NCBI GenBank assembly: GCA_020072785.1
Contig: JAIQGG010000002.1
Coordinates: forward strand, 868,001 to 932,000
Direction: 5' to 3'
Source of the DNA: Terriglobia bacterium
GTDB lineage: Bacteria > Acidobacteriota > Terriglobia > Acidiferrales > UBA7541
Length of the DNA: 64,000 nt
The notes beneath the pieces were generated by a model. The model made no database searches. It saw only the letters and a list, made by a program, of their open reading frames with translations, and was not told where the DNA came from. Each line of letters opens with the position of its first letter. The stretch's first letter is position 1. The translations under genes and the position numbers were made by a program. This document shows positions 1-8,690 of this stretch, in pieces.

Positions 1-3000
1 TCCACGCGGAGCCGGATCGATCCGGAGGGCTTGTTCTCGTCGAGATCCTTGAAGCAGAAGTAGGGTGTTCCGGATTGTTCGACGATCCCTTCGATCACGC
101 CGTAAATGGGTGCGTCATGGCCGCATTTGAAACTCGATATTTCCAGGGCGACCAGGTTGGGGTGACGAGCGGTAAATTTGGCCGCCCAGATCTTGTGGTT
201 TGCGCTGCAGGAAAAGGAGTTCTTCCAGCAGTCCGAAATATCTAGCGCGTGACTGATCACCCCTGCCCGGACCTCGTCCCCAAAGAGACGTTCCAGAATG
301 TCTTCGTCGAGCGGCAATGTATTCTGGGAGAAGATCGGATAGCCCAACTTCTGAAACTCTTCCAGGATTCCGTGATTCAGGCCGGGATCGTGGTGGTACG
401 GCCGGCCCAGCATGACGATGCCGATGCGGTCTTCGCGTTCGAGCTGGTCCAGCACGACGCGTGCCCGCGCGCGGATGCTGAGTTCGTAATCGCGCAGCGC
501 CTGGTAGCCCGCTTCGACGGCCCGGCCATTTTCTTCCTCGGACAAGCCCAGGATGGGCTGCCATGCCCGGTACATCTGAAAGGCAAACAGCTTGCGGTCC
601 GTAAAGTTCAGGATGGGATTCAGATATTTTACGTGGAGCTCAGCGAAGAGGTCGTTCTCCTTGGTGAACGCGGCCTTCACCGTCTCGGCCGTGGCCATTG
701 CGGTGGGGCAGGCGTTCGTTCCGGTCAGCTTCACCAGCGAAGAATGCAGAACGTCATACATCGGCAGAAAGATCGCCTGGAGGGGCTTTTTCTGGTGTTT
801 GACCTGGAGAAGGTCATACACGTGCGGGATAGCGATCTTGGCCGGGAAGCAGGGATCAATTGCCCCGCGGCTGGAGCCGCTGCGATAGAGTTCGGGAGTG
901 GTGTAATCCGAATAGACGATGTTCTCCGGCTGCAGGCCCAGGCTTTCCAGGTAGGCGTTGAACAGCGGGGCGTAAACGTAGGCATTCAAGACGCGCGGGA
1001 TCCCGACGCGCAGGTCCTCGCGGTTCTTCATCAGCGCGGCGCGCTCCTGATCGCGCTTGGACCAGGCGCATTGCGGAATCGGGTCAGCCACCAGCTTGGA
1101 GTTCCGCGAGCGGAAGACTTCCCGGGCAGCGATGTCCACAAAGTTGGGATTGGCGTCCTTGATCTGATCGATGCCGGCCTTGATGGCCTTCATCTCGCTG
1201 AGGTCCTCGACCGTGCCTTTCTCACAGGTGGCGATAATCAGGCGCTGCTCGCCCGCCAGCAGCGGGACTTTGGTCACCTTGGGGACGGAGGAAGAGCCGA
1301 GCTGCTCCAGCCGGATGTCGATGAACGTGCGCAGGCAGGTGTTTTTACAGAAATTGCAGCGGGTCTCTTCGCTGCGTGTAGTCCGGTATTCGATGCTGCG
1401 CACTGCATCGAGGCCGATAAAGGTTGTGCGCATCCCATTGCGCCACAGGCGCAGCGCCTCGAGGCCCGCGCCGATTGCGCCGGACTCGCCGCAATGCTCG
1501 TGAACGATGATCTCCGGCTCCTGGCCAGCGCCGCGGAAGCTGCCGCGGATAAAGTCCACCTCCGCCTTTACCACCGCTAGATTGTTTTGGGTCCCCCCTT
1601 GCAGGACGAAGCGCGAACCGAGCGCCGCCAGGTTTGGAATGCGGGCGACGTAGAGGAAGACGTTTTTCGGCAGCACCGCCGCCAGACCAGCGAGAATTTC
1701 TTCCGCGCGCCAGCCTTGGCGCTGGTAGTTCACGATGTCCGACTGCAGGAACACGGCGCAGCCATAACCGAAAACGGGCATGGCCTGAGCGGTGAAAGCC
1801 AGATCCGCGAACTCTTCCACCTTGAGTCCGAACTCTTCCGCCGTGGATTGCAGGAAGTAGCCGTTGCCCGCCGAGCATTGGGTGTTGAGCTTGAAGTCCT
1901 TTACCCGGCCGTCTTTGAGAATGATGAGTTTGATGTCCTGCCCGCCCACGTCCACGATCACATGGGGGTCGTCGTAGAACCGGAGCGCGGATTCGGTGTG
2001 CGCGACGGTCTCCACCAGCGCGACATCGGCCTGCAGCACGTCTTTGAGAATGTCCTTGGCATAGCCGGTCGTCGCCACGCCCAGAACGTGGAGCTTTGCG
2101 CCCTGCGCTTCCACCTGTCCGCGGAGGTTTTCGAACATGTCGATGGCGTCCTGGATCGGATTGCCGTTGGAAAGCTGGTACGCCTTGCACAGCAGATCGC
2201 CGTCTTCGTTCAGCAGGACGGCCTTGGTGGATGTGGAGCCGCCATCGAGCCCGATAAAGCCGCCCACGACCTGCCCTTTCTGGAAGGATGCGGGAATAAA
2301 GCGCTGGCGTTGGTATTTCGCCCGGAAGGCGTCGAGCTCGCCGTTGCCCTTCATCAATCCGAAACTGCCGGACTTGGCCTTTTCTTCCTGGCGGCCATAC
2401 TGGATGTAGTGGACGAGTTTCTCGGCGCCATGATAGCAACCGATGCAATCGTCCTCGGCCTGGCCAAATTCAATGGCGCCGAGCGCCGCGAAATACTGGG
2501 CGTTGTGCGGGACTTTGATCAGATCTTCGGGCTTCGCGCCCTGGGGAAGCTCAACCTTCCGCTCCTCCCACATGCGCGGGATGTTCGCCTGCCAGGCTTC
2601 CTGCATGCCCCGGATGAAGGTATTCGGCCCGCCCAGGAGCAGGACATGCGGCCGCAGGGTGTGGCCGCGCGTCAGTACACTCAGATTCTGCAGGACGATG
2701 GCCTCGAAGAGCGAAGCCAGCAACTGATCGGGCGGCGTACCGAGCTTCTGCAGGCTGTTGATATCAGTCTCCGCGAACACGCCGCACTTTCCGGCCACCT
2801 TATGCAACTTGATCCCGTGATATCCCTGGTCGCAGAGCTGGCCTGGGGGAATCTTGAGCTTGGCGTTGATTTTGTCGATGACCGCACCCGTGCCGCCGGC
2901 GCACTTGTCGTTCATCGAGGGAATCTTCTTCTTGCGCCCGCTTTCGTCGTCGTCCTTGAAAACGATGATCTTGGCGTCCTGTCCCCCGAGTTCAATGACG

Positions 3001-3317
3001 GAATAGACCTCCGGGTGGTATTTCTCCACGGCCAGAGCCACCGCGGTAACTTCCTGCACAAATTTCGCGCCCAGGAGATCCGCGAGGACCCTGCCGCCCG
3101 AGCCGGTCAGGAACATGCGCGTGTTGTGCTGGTTCACGCCGACTTCGGCTTCCATGCGGCGCAAGAACTCCAGGGTTTTTTCCGGCTGTCGGGTGGCGTG
3201 GCGCTGATAGTCCTGCCAGACGATCTCGCCGGTAGCGGCGTCCACGACAACGGCTTTGGCCGTCGTGGACCCGACATCGATTCCAACCATGTAGGGCGTC
3301 TGGTGGTGGCCGTGCAT
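1..3317 (-). CDS. Giant 2-hydroxyacyl-CoA dehydratase activase-type protein (two BadF/BcrA ATPase modules + DUF2229), 3' end cut by window
   Basis: One frame stays open on the minus strand from an ATG at 3317 to the window edge, at least 1105 codons. The first ASKHA ATPase module starts near residue 11 (GIDVGSTTAK, later DKCAGGTGAV). A second begins near residue 354 (GLDGGSTSTKAV, later QCSAGNGYFLQ). From about residue 640 follows a DUF2229-type region with the cysteine motif CNFCKNTC. This order is known for large activase-related proteins that use ATP to drive one-electron transfer to radical 2-hydroxyacyl-CoA dehydratases or benzoyl-CoA reductase-like enzymes; the ATPase modules normally hold a 4Fe-4S cluster. 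It lies 81 bases downstream of the dehydratase-like gene on the same strand, so the two probably form an operon. The substrate cannot be told. An alternative start at 3290 gives MVGIDVG. No frameshift was seen; frame was checked at several points. Confidence 0.88.
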   Translation of the reverse strand, partial: MHGHHQTPYMVGIDVGSTTAKAVVVDAATGEIVWQDYQRHATRQPEKTLEFLRRMEAEVGVNQHNTRMFLTGSGGRVLADLLGAKFVQEVTAVALAVEKYHPEVYSVIELGGQDAKIIVFKDDDESGRKKKIPSMNDKCAGGTGAVIDKINAKLKIPPGQLCDQGYHGIKLHKVAGKCGVFAETDINSLQKLGTPPDQLLASLFEAIVLQNLSVLTRGHTLRPHVLLLGGPNTFIRGMQEAWQANIPRMWEERKVELPQGAKPEDLIKVPHNAQYFAALGAIEFGQAEDDCIGCYHGAEKLVHYIQYGRQEEKAKSGSFGLMKGNGELDAFRAKYQRQRFIPASFQKGQVVGGFIGLDGGSTSTKAVLLNEDGDLLCKAYQLSNGNPIQDAIDMFENLRGQVEAQGAKLHVLGVATTGYAKDILKDVLQADVALVETVAHTESALRFYDDPHVIVDVGGQDIKLIILKDGRVKDFKLNTQCSAGNGYFLQSTAEEFGLKVEEFADLAFTAQAMPVFGYGCAVFLQSDIVNYQRQGWRAEEILAGLAAVLPKNVFLYVARIPNLAALGSRFVLQGGTQNNLAVVKAEVDFIRGSFRGAGQEPEIIVHEHCGESGAIGAGLEALRLWRNGMRTTFIGLDAVRSIEYRTTRSEETRCNFCKNTCLRTFIDIRLEQLGSSSVPKVTKVPLLAGEQRLIIATCEKGTVEDLSEMKAIKAGIDQIKDANPNFVDIAAREVFRSRNSKLVADPIPQCAWSKRDQERAALMKNREDLRVGIPRVLNAYVYAPLFNAYLESLGLQPENIVYSDYTTPELYRSGSSRGAIDPCFPAKIAIPHVYDLLQVKHQKKPLQAIFLPMYDVLHSSLVKLTGTNACPTAMATAETVKAAFTKENDLFAELHVKYLNPILNFTDRKLFAFQMYRAWQPILGLSEEENGRAVEAGYQALRDYELSIRARARVVLDQLEREDRIGIVMLGRPYHHDPGLNHGILEEFQKLGYPIFSQNTLPLDEDILERLFGDEVRAGVISHALDISDCWKNSFSCSANHKIWAAKFTARHPNLVALEISSFKCGHDAPIYGVIEGIVEQSGTPYFCFKDLDENKPSGSIRLRV

Positions 3318-3398
3318 ACGTTTTCCTGCGCAGAATCCTGGAAACAAACAGGGAAATGATCAAAACCGGGAAAAGCCGCTGGAAGCCTCCTTGCGCGG

Positions 3399-5240
3399 TC
3401 AGCCCGTGTCTACGACGGCTGTTCCCGGCAGGCGCGAACGGCGCCAAGACCGGTGGCTGGCGTCCATGCAATCGCTCACGTGCAGGATGTACTGCGCTGC
3501 AGTCCCCGCGATGCCGGGCCGGTAGGGCACGTGGTAGAAAGGCCGGCGCAACTCCGAATGCTCCGCGACATAATTTGTAATGTCATCCAGGCGCTTGCCG
3601 GTCGACTGCAAAGCCTTTTCGAATTCCACTTTGGCCTTGGCTTTGGCTTCGCCCAGAGCCATCTGCACGCGGCTGTGGGCATTAACCTCGCCTTCGCCAG
3701 AAGTCTCGATGGGCAGGAAGATCATGTCCTTGTACTTGTTGATCACGGCCGATTGCACCCCGTCCGACTGGGAGGAAGGCATGCAGCCGAAGGGCTTCAG
3801 CGCCAGCACCATGTGGCAGAGGTGGTGGACCGTGTAATACACGTTTTTGCCGACCTCTAGATGCCCTTCGCCGCCGCGGGCAAACTGGTTGTAGAAAGGA
3901 TGCGCCAGTTCGGCGAGTTCCGGCTGCGGAACGAGTTGGTGGGTGATGCCACCCAAGTTAAGGGCCACACGATGGTAGAAGTGGTACCACAGCGTCTCGC
4001 CCAGGCCGAGCAAGGCGAGCTTCTTGCGCAAGGCCGCTTGATTGGCGAAATGCTTCTTCCATTCCCAGAAGCGGGGATTGCGGTGCGGCCGGTTCACCGG
4101 CCACTTGGCTCTGGCATGAGCTTTGGCCTGATGCAGCAGGTAAGCAACCCAGGTGGCGATCGGCTCCACCAGCACCTGCGCGCCTTCCCGCTCGAGGAAG
4201 GCAAACATGTTGAAGTTGCCATCGCCTTCCGTCGTCTGGGCCCAGAATTCTCCGGTGATCTTTACGATGGGCTTAACCCTCGTGCGGTCTACTTCAATCG
4301 AGTTCAGCTTTTCCATGCACGCAGCAAGGGCATCCAGGTAAAGATCCCCGTAGAGGTGCTCGTGAATCTTGCCGAGGGTGTTCAGCGTGTTGCGCAGCGT
4401 TTTCTTTCGCTGCAGGTATCCCCTGGACCATCGCGGAGCGCGTTGCATGATTTCGAACGGCGGCCGCTCGCGAAGCGTTTTGCAGAGCCCCGTCATGGCT
4501 TCGGTGAAGACACGGTCCGCTTCGCCCGGGTGCATCTCAAACGGCCGGATCTGGTAGATCACGTCGTTCATGACGTCACCGAGGTGCAAGGCATTCAGCA
4601 TGCCCAGGCCAAAGTCCACAGTGAACTTGAGCCCCGGTTCACCGGAAGCGGCCCGCAGGCCGTCGCTGTCATGGAAAAGCAGGATGCGGAAACCATCGAA
4701 GCCCGCATTTTTCAGGGCAAAGCGATATTCGGCTTCGTACATGCCGAAGCGGCACGGGCCGCAGGAGCCGGCGGTGAAGAACACGTAGTCTTCGAGAATC
4801 TGCTGGCGCGACATGCCCGAAGCTTCCAGAGAGCGCAGGTGCTGCACCAGATTGCCAACCGTGAAATAGGCGGGATTGCACTGGCCGTTATTGCCATATT
4901 CTTTCCCGGTCTGAAAGGCCGCGACGTCGGGTACGGACAGGCGTTCGCAGCGGTAGCCAGAGCCTTGGAACACGGCACGGATCAGTTCCTCGTGCTTCCA
5001 GGTAAGGCCGCCGAAGAGAATCGTGACCCGGCTGCGCTCCTCCGCGGTAAAAGGCCGCTCCAGCGGCCGGTGAAAATGCGCCGGCGAATCCAATCCGGCC
5101 AGACGACGCAGACGAAGCCTTTCGGCAGCCAGGCGCTTATTGATCTCCTGGTCTTGCTTCATGGAGAGGGTGACCGCAGAGCGGTCAACGACAGGGGTGA
5201 CCGCAGAGGGGTCAACCTTCATGAGTTTTATGCTTCCCAT
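3399..5240 (-). CDS. 2-hydroxyacyl-CoA dehydratase (HgdB/BcrB-like) family protein
   Basis: About 613 residues. A Fe-S type segment, GSCGPCRFGMYE, lies near residue 157, preceded by GNNGQCNPAYFTVGNLV, and MPSSQSDGVQSAV lies further on. These match the D-component-like partners that accompany giant DUF2229 activases. The likely role is the catalytic or electron-accepting partner of the downstream activase in reductive or dehydrating acyl-CoA chemistry; the substrate is unknown. The ATG at 5240 is chosen because GAGG lies 8-11 bases upstream. The later ATG at 5162 (MKQDQEINKR) has no Shine-Dalgarno. Between them two copies of a dispersed hairpin repeat (5170-5216) are read through in frame, adding residues like VDPSAVTPVVDRSAVTL to the N-terminus. 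If translation starts at 5162 the repeats are 5' leader instead. Confidence 0.8.
   Translation of the reverse strand: MGSIKLMKVDPSAVTPVVDRSAVTLSMKQDQEINKRLAAERLRLRRLAGLDSPAHFHRPLERPFTAEERSRVTILFGGLTWKHEELIRAVFQGSGYRCERLSVPDVAAFQTGKEYGNNGQCNPAYFTVGNLVQHLRSLEASGMSRQQILEDYVFFTAGSCGPCRFGMYEAEYRFALKNAGFDGFRILLFHDSDGLRAASGEPGLKFTVDFGLGMLNALHLGDVMNDVIYQIRPFEMHPGEADRVFTEAMTGLCKTLRERPPFEIMQRAPRWSRGYLQRKKTLRNTLNTLGKIHEHLYGDLYLDALAACMEKLNSIEVDRTRVKPIVKITGEFWAQTTEGDGNFNMFAFLEREGAQVLVEPIATWVAYLLHQAKAHARAKWPVNRPHRNPRFWEWKKHFANQAALRKKLALLGLGETLWYHFYHRVALNLGGITHQLVPQPELAELAHPFYNQFARGGEGHLEVGKNVYYTVHHLCHMVLALKPFGCMPSSQSDGVQSAVINKYKDMIFLPIETSGEGEVNAHSRVQMALGEAKAKAKVEFEKALQSTGKRLDDITNYVAEHSELRRPFYHVPYRPGIAGTAAQYILHVSDCMDASHRSWRRSRLPGTAVVDTG
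5170..5216. repeat. Two copies of the GACCGC hairpin repeat, in the 5' end of the dehydratase-like gene
   Basis: Copy one, 5170-5189, reads GTGACCGCAGAGCGGTCAAC. Copy two, 5197-5216, is the same with one change (GAGGGGTC). Each forms a short stem of GTTGACC-type arms around GCAGAGC. The same element occurs at 11970-12040, 31339-31358, 32095-32114, 36298-36317 and 57213-57260. Here it lies inside the reading frame if the gene starts at 5240. Confidence 0.85.
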
Positions 5241-5434
5241 GGCTCTCGCCTCAATTTTGCGGGAGTGGCCATTGCGATTCACTCTCAATTAGCAGGAAGG
5301 AAGCATAAGGTTGGGATCCTTCTCCCAAGCGGATATGCTAGGAAGTCTGACGCCCCACGGAAGCCGGCGAACTCCCCTGAGCAGACTGGGCCAGATGCTC
5401 CTTTTGCTTTGTACCGTGCTCGGTCACCGAAAGA

Positions 5435-5450
5435 TGTGATCTAGATCACA
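5435..5450. promoter_or_regulatory. Perfect CRP/FNR-family palindrome between divergent genes
   Basis: TGTGATCTAGATCACA is a perfect 16-bp palindrome matching the CRP-type consensus TGTGA-N6-TCACA. It lies in the 369-base gap between the dehydratase-like gene (starts 5240, minus) and the universal stress protein gene (starts 5610, plus), so it could serve either or both. A related site precedes the Hsp20 gene. The regulator itself is not in the window. Confidence 0.7.
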
Positions 5451-5609
5451 TTGCGGTGTATCCCGGTAACAATATGATTCCGGAAGCGATTTATTTTCTG
5501 CCACGTGGCGACACGAGGACGGTTGTGAAAGAAAAGCGCAGTGGAGGCCGATCTCCTTGTGGGTTGCTGCAGAGTGCACTCGAAGAAGGTGCAGGAGCCG
5601 AGTAAGAAG

Positions 5610-6485
5610 ATGACGACGGACAAAGGGTTGTCTTTGACCAGCGTCCTGGTGGCGACGGATTTTTCACCGGTGTCCGATCTGGCGCTGAGGTACGCGGCCG
5701 CGCTGGCCCGGCACTACGGAGCACACGTGTACCTGACGCACGTGGTGACAGAAGCGCATTCGGCTGCGCTTGCGGAAAGTGAGCGCGCAGCCAGCGAGAA
5801 AATGCGCCGGGCGGCGGAGCAGGGAATTGCAGACATTCTCAAGTCGGGGCGGATGCACGGCGTGCCGCATGAGGTGTTACTGGAAGAGGGGAACCTGTGG
5901 GAGGTAATCGAGCGGCTGATCCACCAGCATAAGATTTCTCTCGTGGTCGTCGGCACGCACGGGGTGCGCGCGGTGCAAGGGGAATTCATGGGATCTACAG
6001 CGGAGATGATTTTCCGGCGCGCAGAGTGTCCGGTGCTGACGGTAGGGCCAGGCAGCGCGGGCCAAGTCTCCGGAGAAGCGGAATTCAAGAACATTCTATT
6101 TGCGACAGATTTCGGGAGGGCCGCGGAGCATGCCGCGCCATATGCGTTTTCTTTTGCCCGGGAATACCGGGCGCTGCTCACGCTCCTGCATGTGATGCGG
6201 CCCTCCGAGGAGTACTCGGAGAGTGGATTGGCGATGCTGCAGGAGACCACCCGGTATCGTCTGGAACAGTGCCTGCCGCCGGGAATCGAGCAGTGGTGCC
6301 AGCCGGAGTGCGTGGTGAAATACGGGGAATTCGCAGAAGAGATTTTGCAGGTAGCGCGGGCGAGGAAAGCGGATTTGATCGTGATGGGGGCGGGGAGGAA
6401 ACACCTCGTCACCCACTTGCCGCAGACAGCGGCATACACGGTGGCTGCCGGGTCGCCGTGTCCCGTGCTGACCGTAAGGGCTTAG
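5610..6485 (+). CDS. Tandem-domain universal stress protein (UspA family)
   Basis: 291 residues with two Usp domains. Domain one (about residues 8-145) has the start SVLVATDFSPVSDLALRYA and the ATP-binding pattern G-2x-G-9x-G-S, seen as GTHGVRAVQGEFMGST. Domain two (from about 160) begins NILFATDFGRAAEHAAPYAF and ends PCPVLTV; its ATP motif (GAGRKHLVTHLPQT) is degenerate, so only one domain may bind nucleotide. The frame opens at 5541, but ATG 5610 is preferred: it is preceded by an AGGAG and begins right at the conserved domain. Usp proteins are cytoplasmic stress and survival factors. A CRP/FNR-type palindrome lies 160 bases upstream. It heads a stress block with the flavin reductase-like, Hsp20 and nitroreductase genes. 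Confidence 0.9.
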   Translation: MTTDKGLSLTSVLVATDFSPVSDLALRYAAALARHYGAHVYLTHVVTEAHSAALAESERAASEKMRRAAEQGIADILKSGRMHGVPHEVLLEEGNLWEVIERLIHQHKISLVVVGTHGVRAVQGEFMGSTAEMIFRRAECPVLTVGPGSAGQVSGEAEFKNILFATDFGRAAEHAAPYAFSFAREYRALLTLLHVMRPSEEYSESGLAMLQETTRYRLEQCLPPGIEQWCQPECVVKYGEFAEEILQVARARKADLIVMGAGRKHLVTHLPQTAAYTVAAGSPCPVLTVRA

Positions 6486-6543
6486 TGCGGTGGTCCATTT
6501 GTGAGGATAGTAATTGTTAAAAGGCGCGGAAAAGGGTGCCGAC

Positions 6544-7080
6544 ATGGTGAAAAAGTCCTTTCCCCTGTCTCAGGTTTATCGCCTGCTCGAGCCAGGGCCC
6601 GTGGTGATGGTCACGACGGCCCGCAAGGGGCGGGCGAATATCATGACCATGTCCTGGCACACGATGATCGATTTCGAGCCGCCGCTGGTGGGCTGCGTGA
6701 TCAGCGACCGGAACCACACATTCGGCATCTTGAAGGCGACCAAAGAATGTGTGATCAATATCCCCACGGTAGAGCTGGCGGCCAAGGTAGTGGGCTGCGG
6801 GAACACCTCCGGGCGAACGGTGGACAAGTTCAAAACCTTTCGTCTCACGCCGGCGGCCGCCTGGCGGGTCCAGGCCCCGCTCATTGACGAGTGTTATGCC
6901 AATCTCGAATGCAAAGTCGTTGACACCAGGATGACTGCCAGATACGGCCTCTTTATCCTGGAGGTCCTCAAAGCATGGATCGACCCCACAAGGAAATACC
7001 CGCGGACAATTCATCATCGCGGGAGAGGCGTTTTCATGGTCGCCGGCAAGACGATCAAGCTGCCCTCCAAAATGAAATAG
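6544..7080 (+). CDS. Flavin reductase-like, FMN-binding split-barrel protein
   Basis: 178 residues. The N-terminal part (PGPVVMVTTARKGRANIMTM, then WHTMIDFEPPLVGCVIS) is the split beta-barrel FMN-binding fold of the flavin reductase / DIM6-NTAB family. Such proteins bind FMN and either reduce flavin for partner oxygenases or act as small flavoproteins. ATG 6544 is used because it directly precedes the conserved barrel start (MVKKSFPLSQVYRLLEPG); the frame is open from 6514. It lies 58 bases after the Usp gene on the same strand, which suggests co-expression. The physiological substrate is not evident. Confidence 0.82.
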   Translation: MVKKSFPLSQVYRLLEPGPVVMVTTARKGRANIMTMSWHTMIDFEPPLVGCVISDRNHTFGILKATKECVINIPTVELAAKVVGCGNTSGRTVDKFKTFRLTPAAAWRVQAPLIDECYANLECKVVDTRMTARYGLFILEVLKAWIDPTRKYPRTIHHRGRGVFMVAGKTIKLPSKMK

Positions 7081-7463
7081 TTTCTCTTCGAAACGCTAGG
7101 ATAGGCCAACGCCGCTGGAGAAGAGGGAATTGGCACGGCCAAGGAACAGCAACTGTCTGGGCCTCAAGGAATTGGGGGTCTGGCAGCGAATAAACCTGCG
7201 TTGCATTCGGTGTGGAATGTCCTGCCATCCTGTGGTCATGGCGAACAATGCGGATATCCATGGGCCGGTTGTTGAGCCAGGCTCCCGAGGGAAATTCTGA
7301 GCGCAGGTCTTGTGATGCGCATCACTGCGCTGCCGTTCGCAGTCTGTGAATGATATTGCAGCGCTGGGCTGCGAGATTTTTGACGGAGCGGCTGTTGGGC
7401 TGGTTGACGTGAATGTTCCGCCGCGGTCCGCGTGAACGCGATCTGGAAGAGGGAGGAACGACC
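7081..7463. other. 383-base intergenic region upstream of Hsp20
   Basis: No convincing gene is seen here. The only recognised element is the CRP/FNR-type palindrome at 7311-7326; a Shine-Dalgarno (GGGAGGAA, 7451-7458) serves the Hsp20 start. Confidence 0.6.
7311..7326. promoter_or_regulatory. CRP/FNR-family palindrome upstream of Hsp20
   Basis: TGTGATGCGCATCACT is a 16-bp near-perfect palindrome with the same TGTGAT/ATCACA half sites and 4-base centre as the site at 5435-5450. It lies 138 bases before the Hsp20 start. Two such sites within 2 kb, both ahead of stress genes, suggest one regulator. Confidence 0.65.
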
Positions 7464-7979
7464 ATGGGAGAAACTACTGCCGTTAAGCGCGCTGAAGAGC
7501 CAGTGAAAATGATCAAGCATGGATCTTTATTGGATCAGATGAACGAGATGTTTGATGCTCTTTCGCGCCGGGCGTATTCGATTTTCGAAGAGAATGGCCG
7601 CGCATTCGGCCGCGATATCGAGCACTGGTTTCAAGCGGAGCGGGAATTGCTGCATCCCGTTCATGTACATGTGATGGAGTCGGATGACTCCCTGCATATT
7701 CAGGCGGAAGTGCCGGGTTTCAGTGAAAAAGAACTGGAAATCAGCGTCGAGCCCTGCCGGCTGACGATCACGGGCAAGCGGGAAGCAAGCAAGGAAGAGA
7801 AAAAGGGCAAGACGGTATATGCGGAGCGATGCGCCGACCAGATTCTGCGCATCGTCGACCTGCCCGTGGAGGTTGAAACGGACAAAGTGTCTGCGATGCT
7901 CAAGAACGGCGTACTGGAATTGACGATGCCAAAGGCGGTAAAGGCGCGGGCTATCCGCATTCATCCTAAGGCCGCCTGA
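7464..7979 (+). CDS. Small heat-shock protein, Hsp20/alpha-crystallin family
   Basis: 171 residues, with an alpha-crystallin domain at about residues 68-165: HPVHVHVMESDDSLHIQAEV, then PGFSEKELEISV, and LKNGVLELTMPKA near the end, the conserved G-V-L motif of Hsp20. It is an ATP-independent holdase chaperone that binds unfolding proteins in the cytoplasm. ATG 7464 has a strong Shine-Dalgarno (GGGAGGAA) 5 bases upstream. The CRP/FNR-like palindrome at 7311-7326 may control it. Confidence 0.92.
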   Translation: MGETTAVKRAEEPVKMIKHGSLLDQMNEMFDALSRRAYSIFEENGRAFGRDIEHWFQAERELLHPVHVHVMESDDSLHIQAEVPGFSEKELEISVEPCRLTITGKREASKEEKKGKTVYAERCADQILRIVDLPVEVETDKVSAMLKNGVLELTMPKAVKARAIRIHPKAA

Positions 7980-8111
7980 AGTCCACAGATGCTGGAACCG
8001 GACGGGCGCATGTCGCCCTTCCGATTCCCCCACCCGGCGCAAAGGGAGACCAGCGGCGCATTCGACGCAAGAGGCGGAATTGCGCGCAGGAGATGTGTCG
8101 GAGAGTGCACC

Positions 8112-8672
8112 ATGGAAGTGATGGAAGCCATCCGAGGGCGGCGTGCGGTCCGGGATTATACCGGGGCCCGCATGGAGCGGCCGGCGATCGAGGACCTCAT
8201 ACAAGAGGCGATCCTGGCGCCGAGCGCGCGGAATCTGCAGCCCTGGGCATTTGCGGTCCTGCTCGATCGCGAACGCATCGAAGGCTACGGCAGGCGCTCC
8301 AAGAGCTGGCTGCTGGCGAATTTTTCGCAAACTTCGTACGACGATTCTCTCCGCAAGATGGTCGAAGACCCGGACTTCGTAATCTTTTACCACGCCCCAG
8401 CGCTCGTGCTGGTGCTGGCGAAATCTTCCGAGACGCAAGCGGCGGAGGATTGCTGTCTGGCGGCGGAAAATCTGATGCTGGCGGCTCGCGCGGAAGGGTA
8501 CGGCACCTGCTGGATCGGTCTCGCACGCCCCTGGCTTGATCTGCCAGCGACCAAGGCGGAACTCAAACTGCCGGAAAGCTTCCACGTGGTCGCGCCCATT
8601 GTGGTCGGCCATCCGAAAGCCTGGCCGGAATCGCATGGGCGCAATGCGGCTGAAATTTACTGGCTTGGATGA
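8112..8672 (+). CDS. Nitroreductase family protein
   Basis: 186 residues. The N-terminus (EAIRGRRAVRDYTG) and APSARNLQPWAF are the FMN-binding signature of the NfsA/NfsB-like nitroreductase fold. EGYGTCWIGLARPWLDLP and VAPIVVGHPKAWPE match the C-terminal half. It would use NAD(P)H and FMN to reduce nitro or quinone compounds. The frame is open from 7989 but ATG 8112 begins the conserved domain. It closes the stress block; 18 bases separate it from the next gene, whose own Shine-Dalgarno overlaps this gap. Confidence 0.88.
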   Translation: MEVMEAIRGRRAVRDYTGARMERPAIEDLIQEAILAPSARNLQPWAFAVLLDRERIEGYGRRSKSWLLANFSQTSYDDSLRKMVEDPDFVIFYHAPALVLVLAKSSETQAAEDCCLAAENLMLAARAEGYGTCWIGLARPWLDLPATKAELKLPESFHVVAPIVVGHPKAWPESHGRNAAEIYWLG

Positions 8673-8690
8673 AGATCCCGGAGGAAAAAC

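Noticed and set aside
249-3359. Two long plus-strand reading frames antisense to the activase gene (249-1580 and 1587-3359)
   Set aside because: They mirror the open minus-strand frame whose motifs (GIDVGSTTAK, CNFCKNTC) are clear; the plus frames have no recognisable domain or Shine-Dalgarno.
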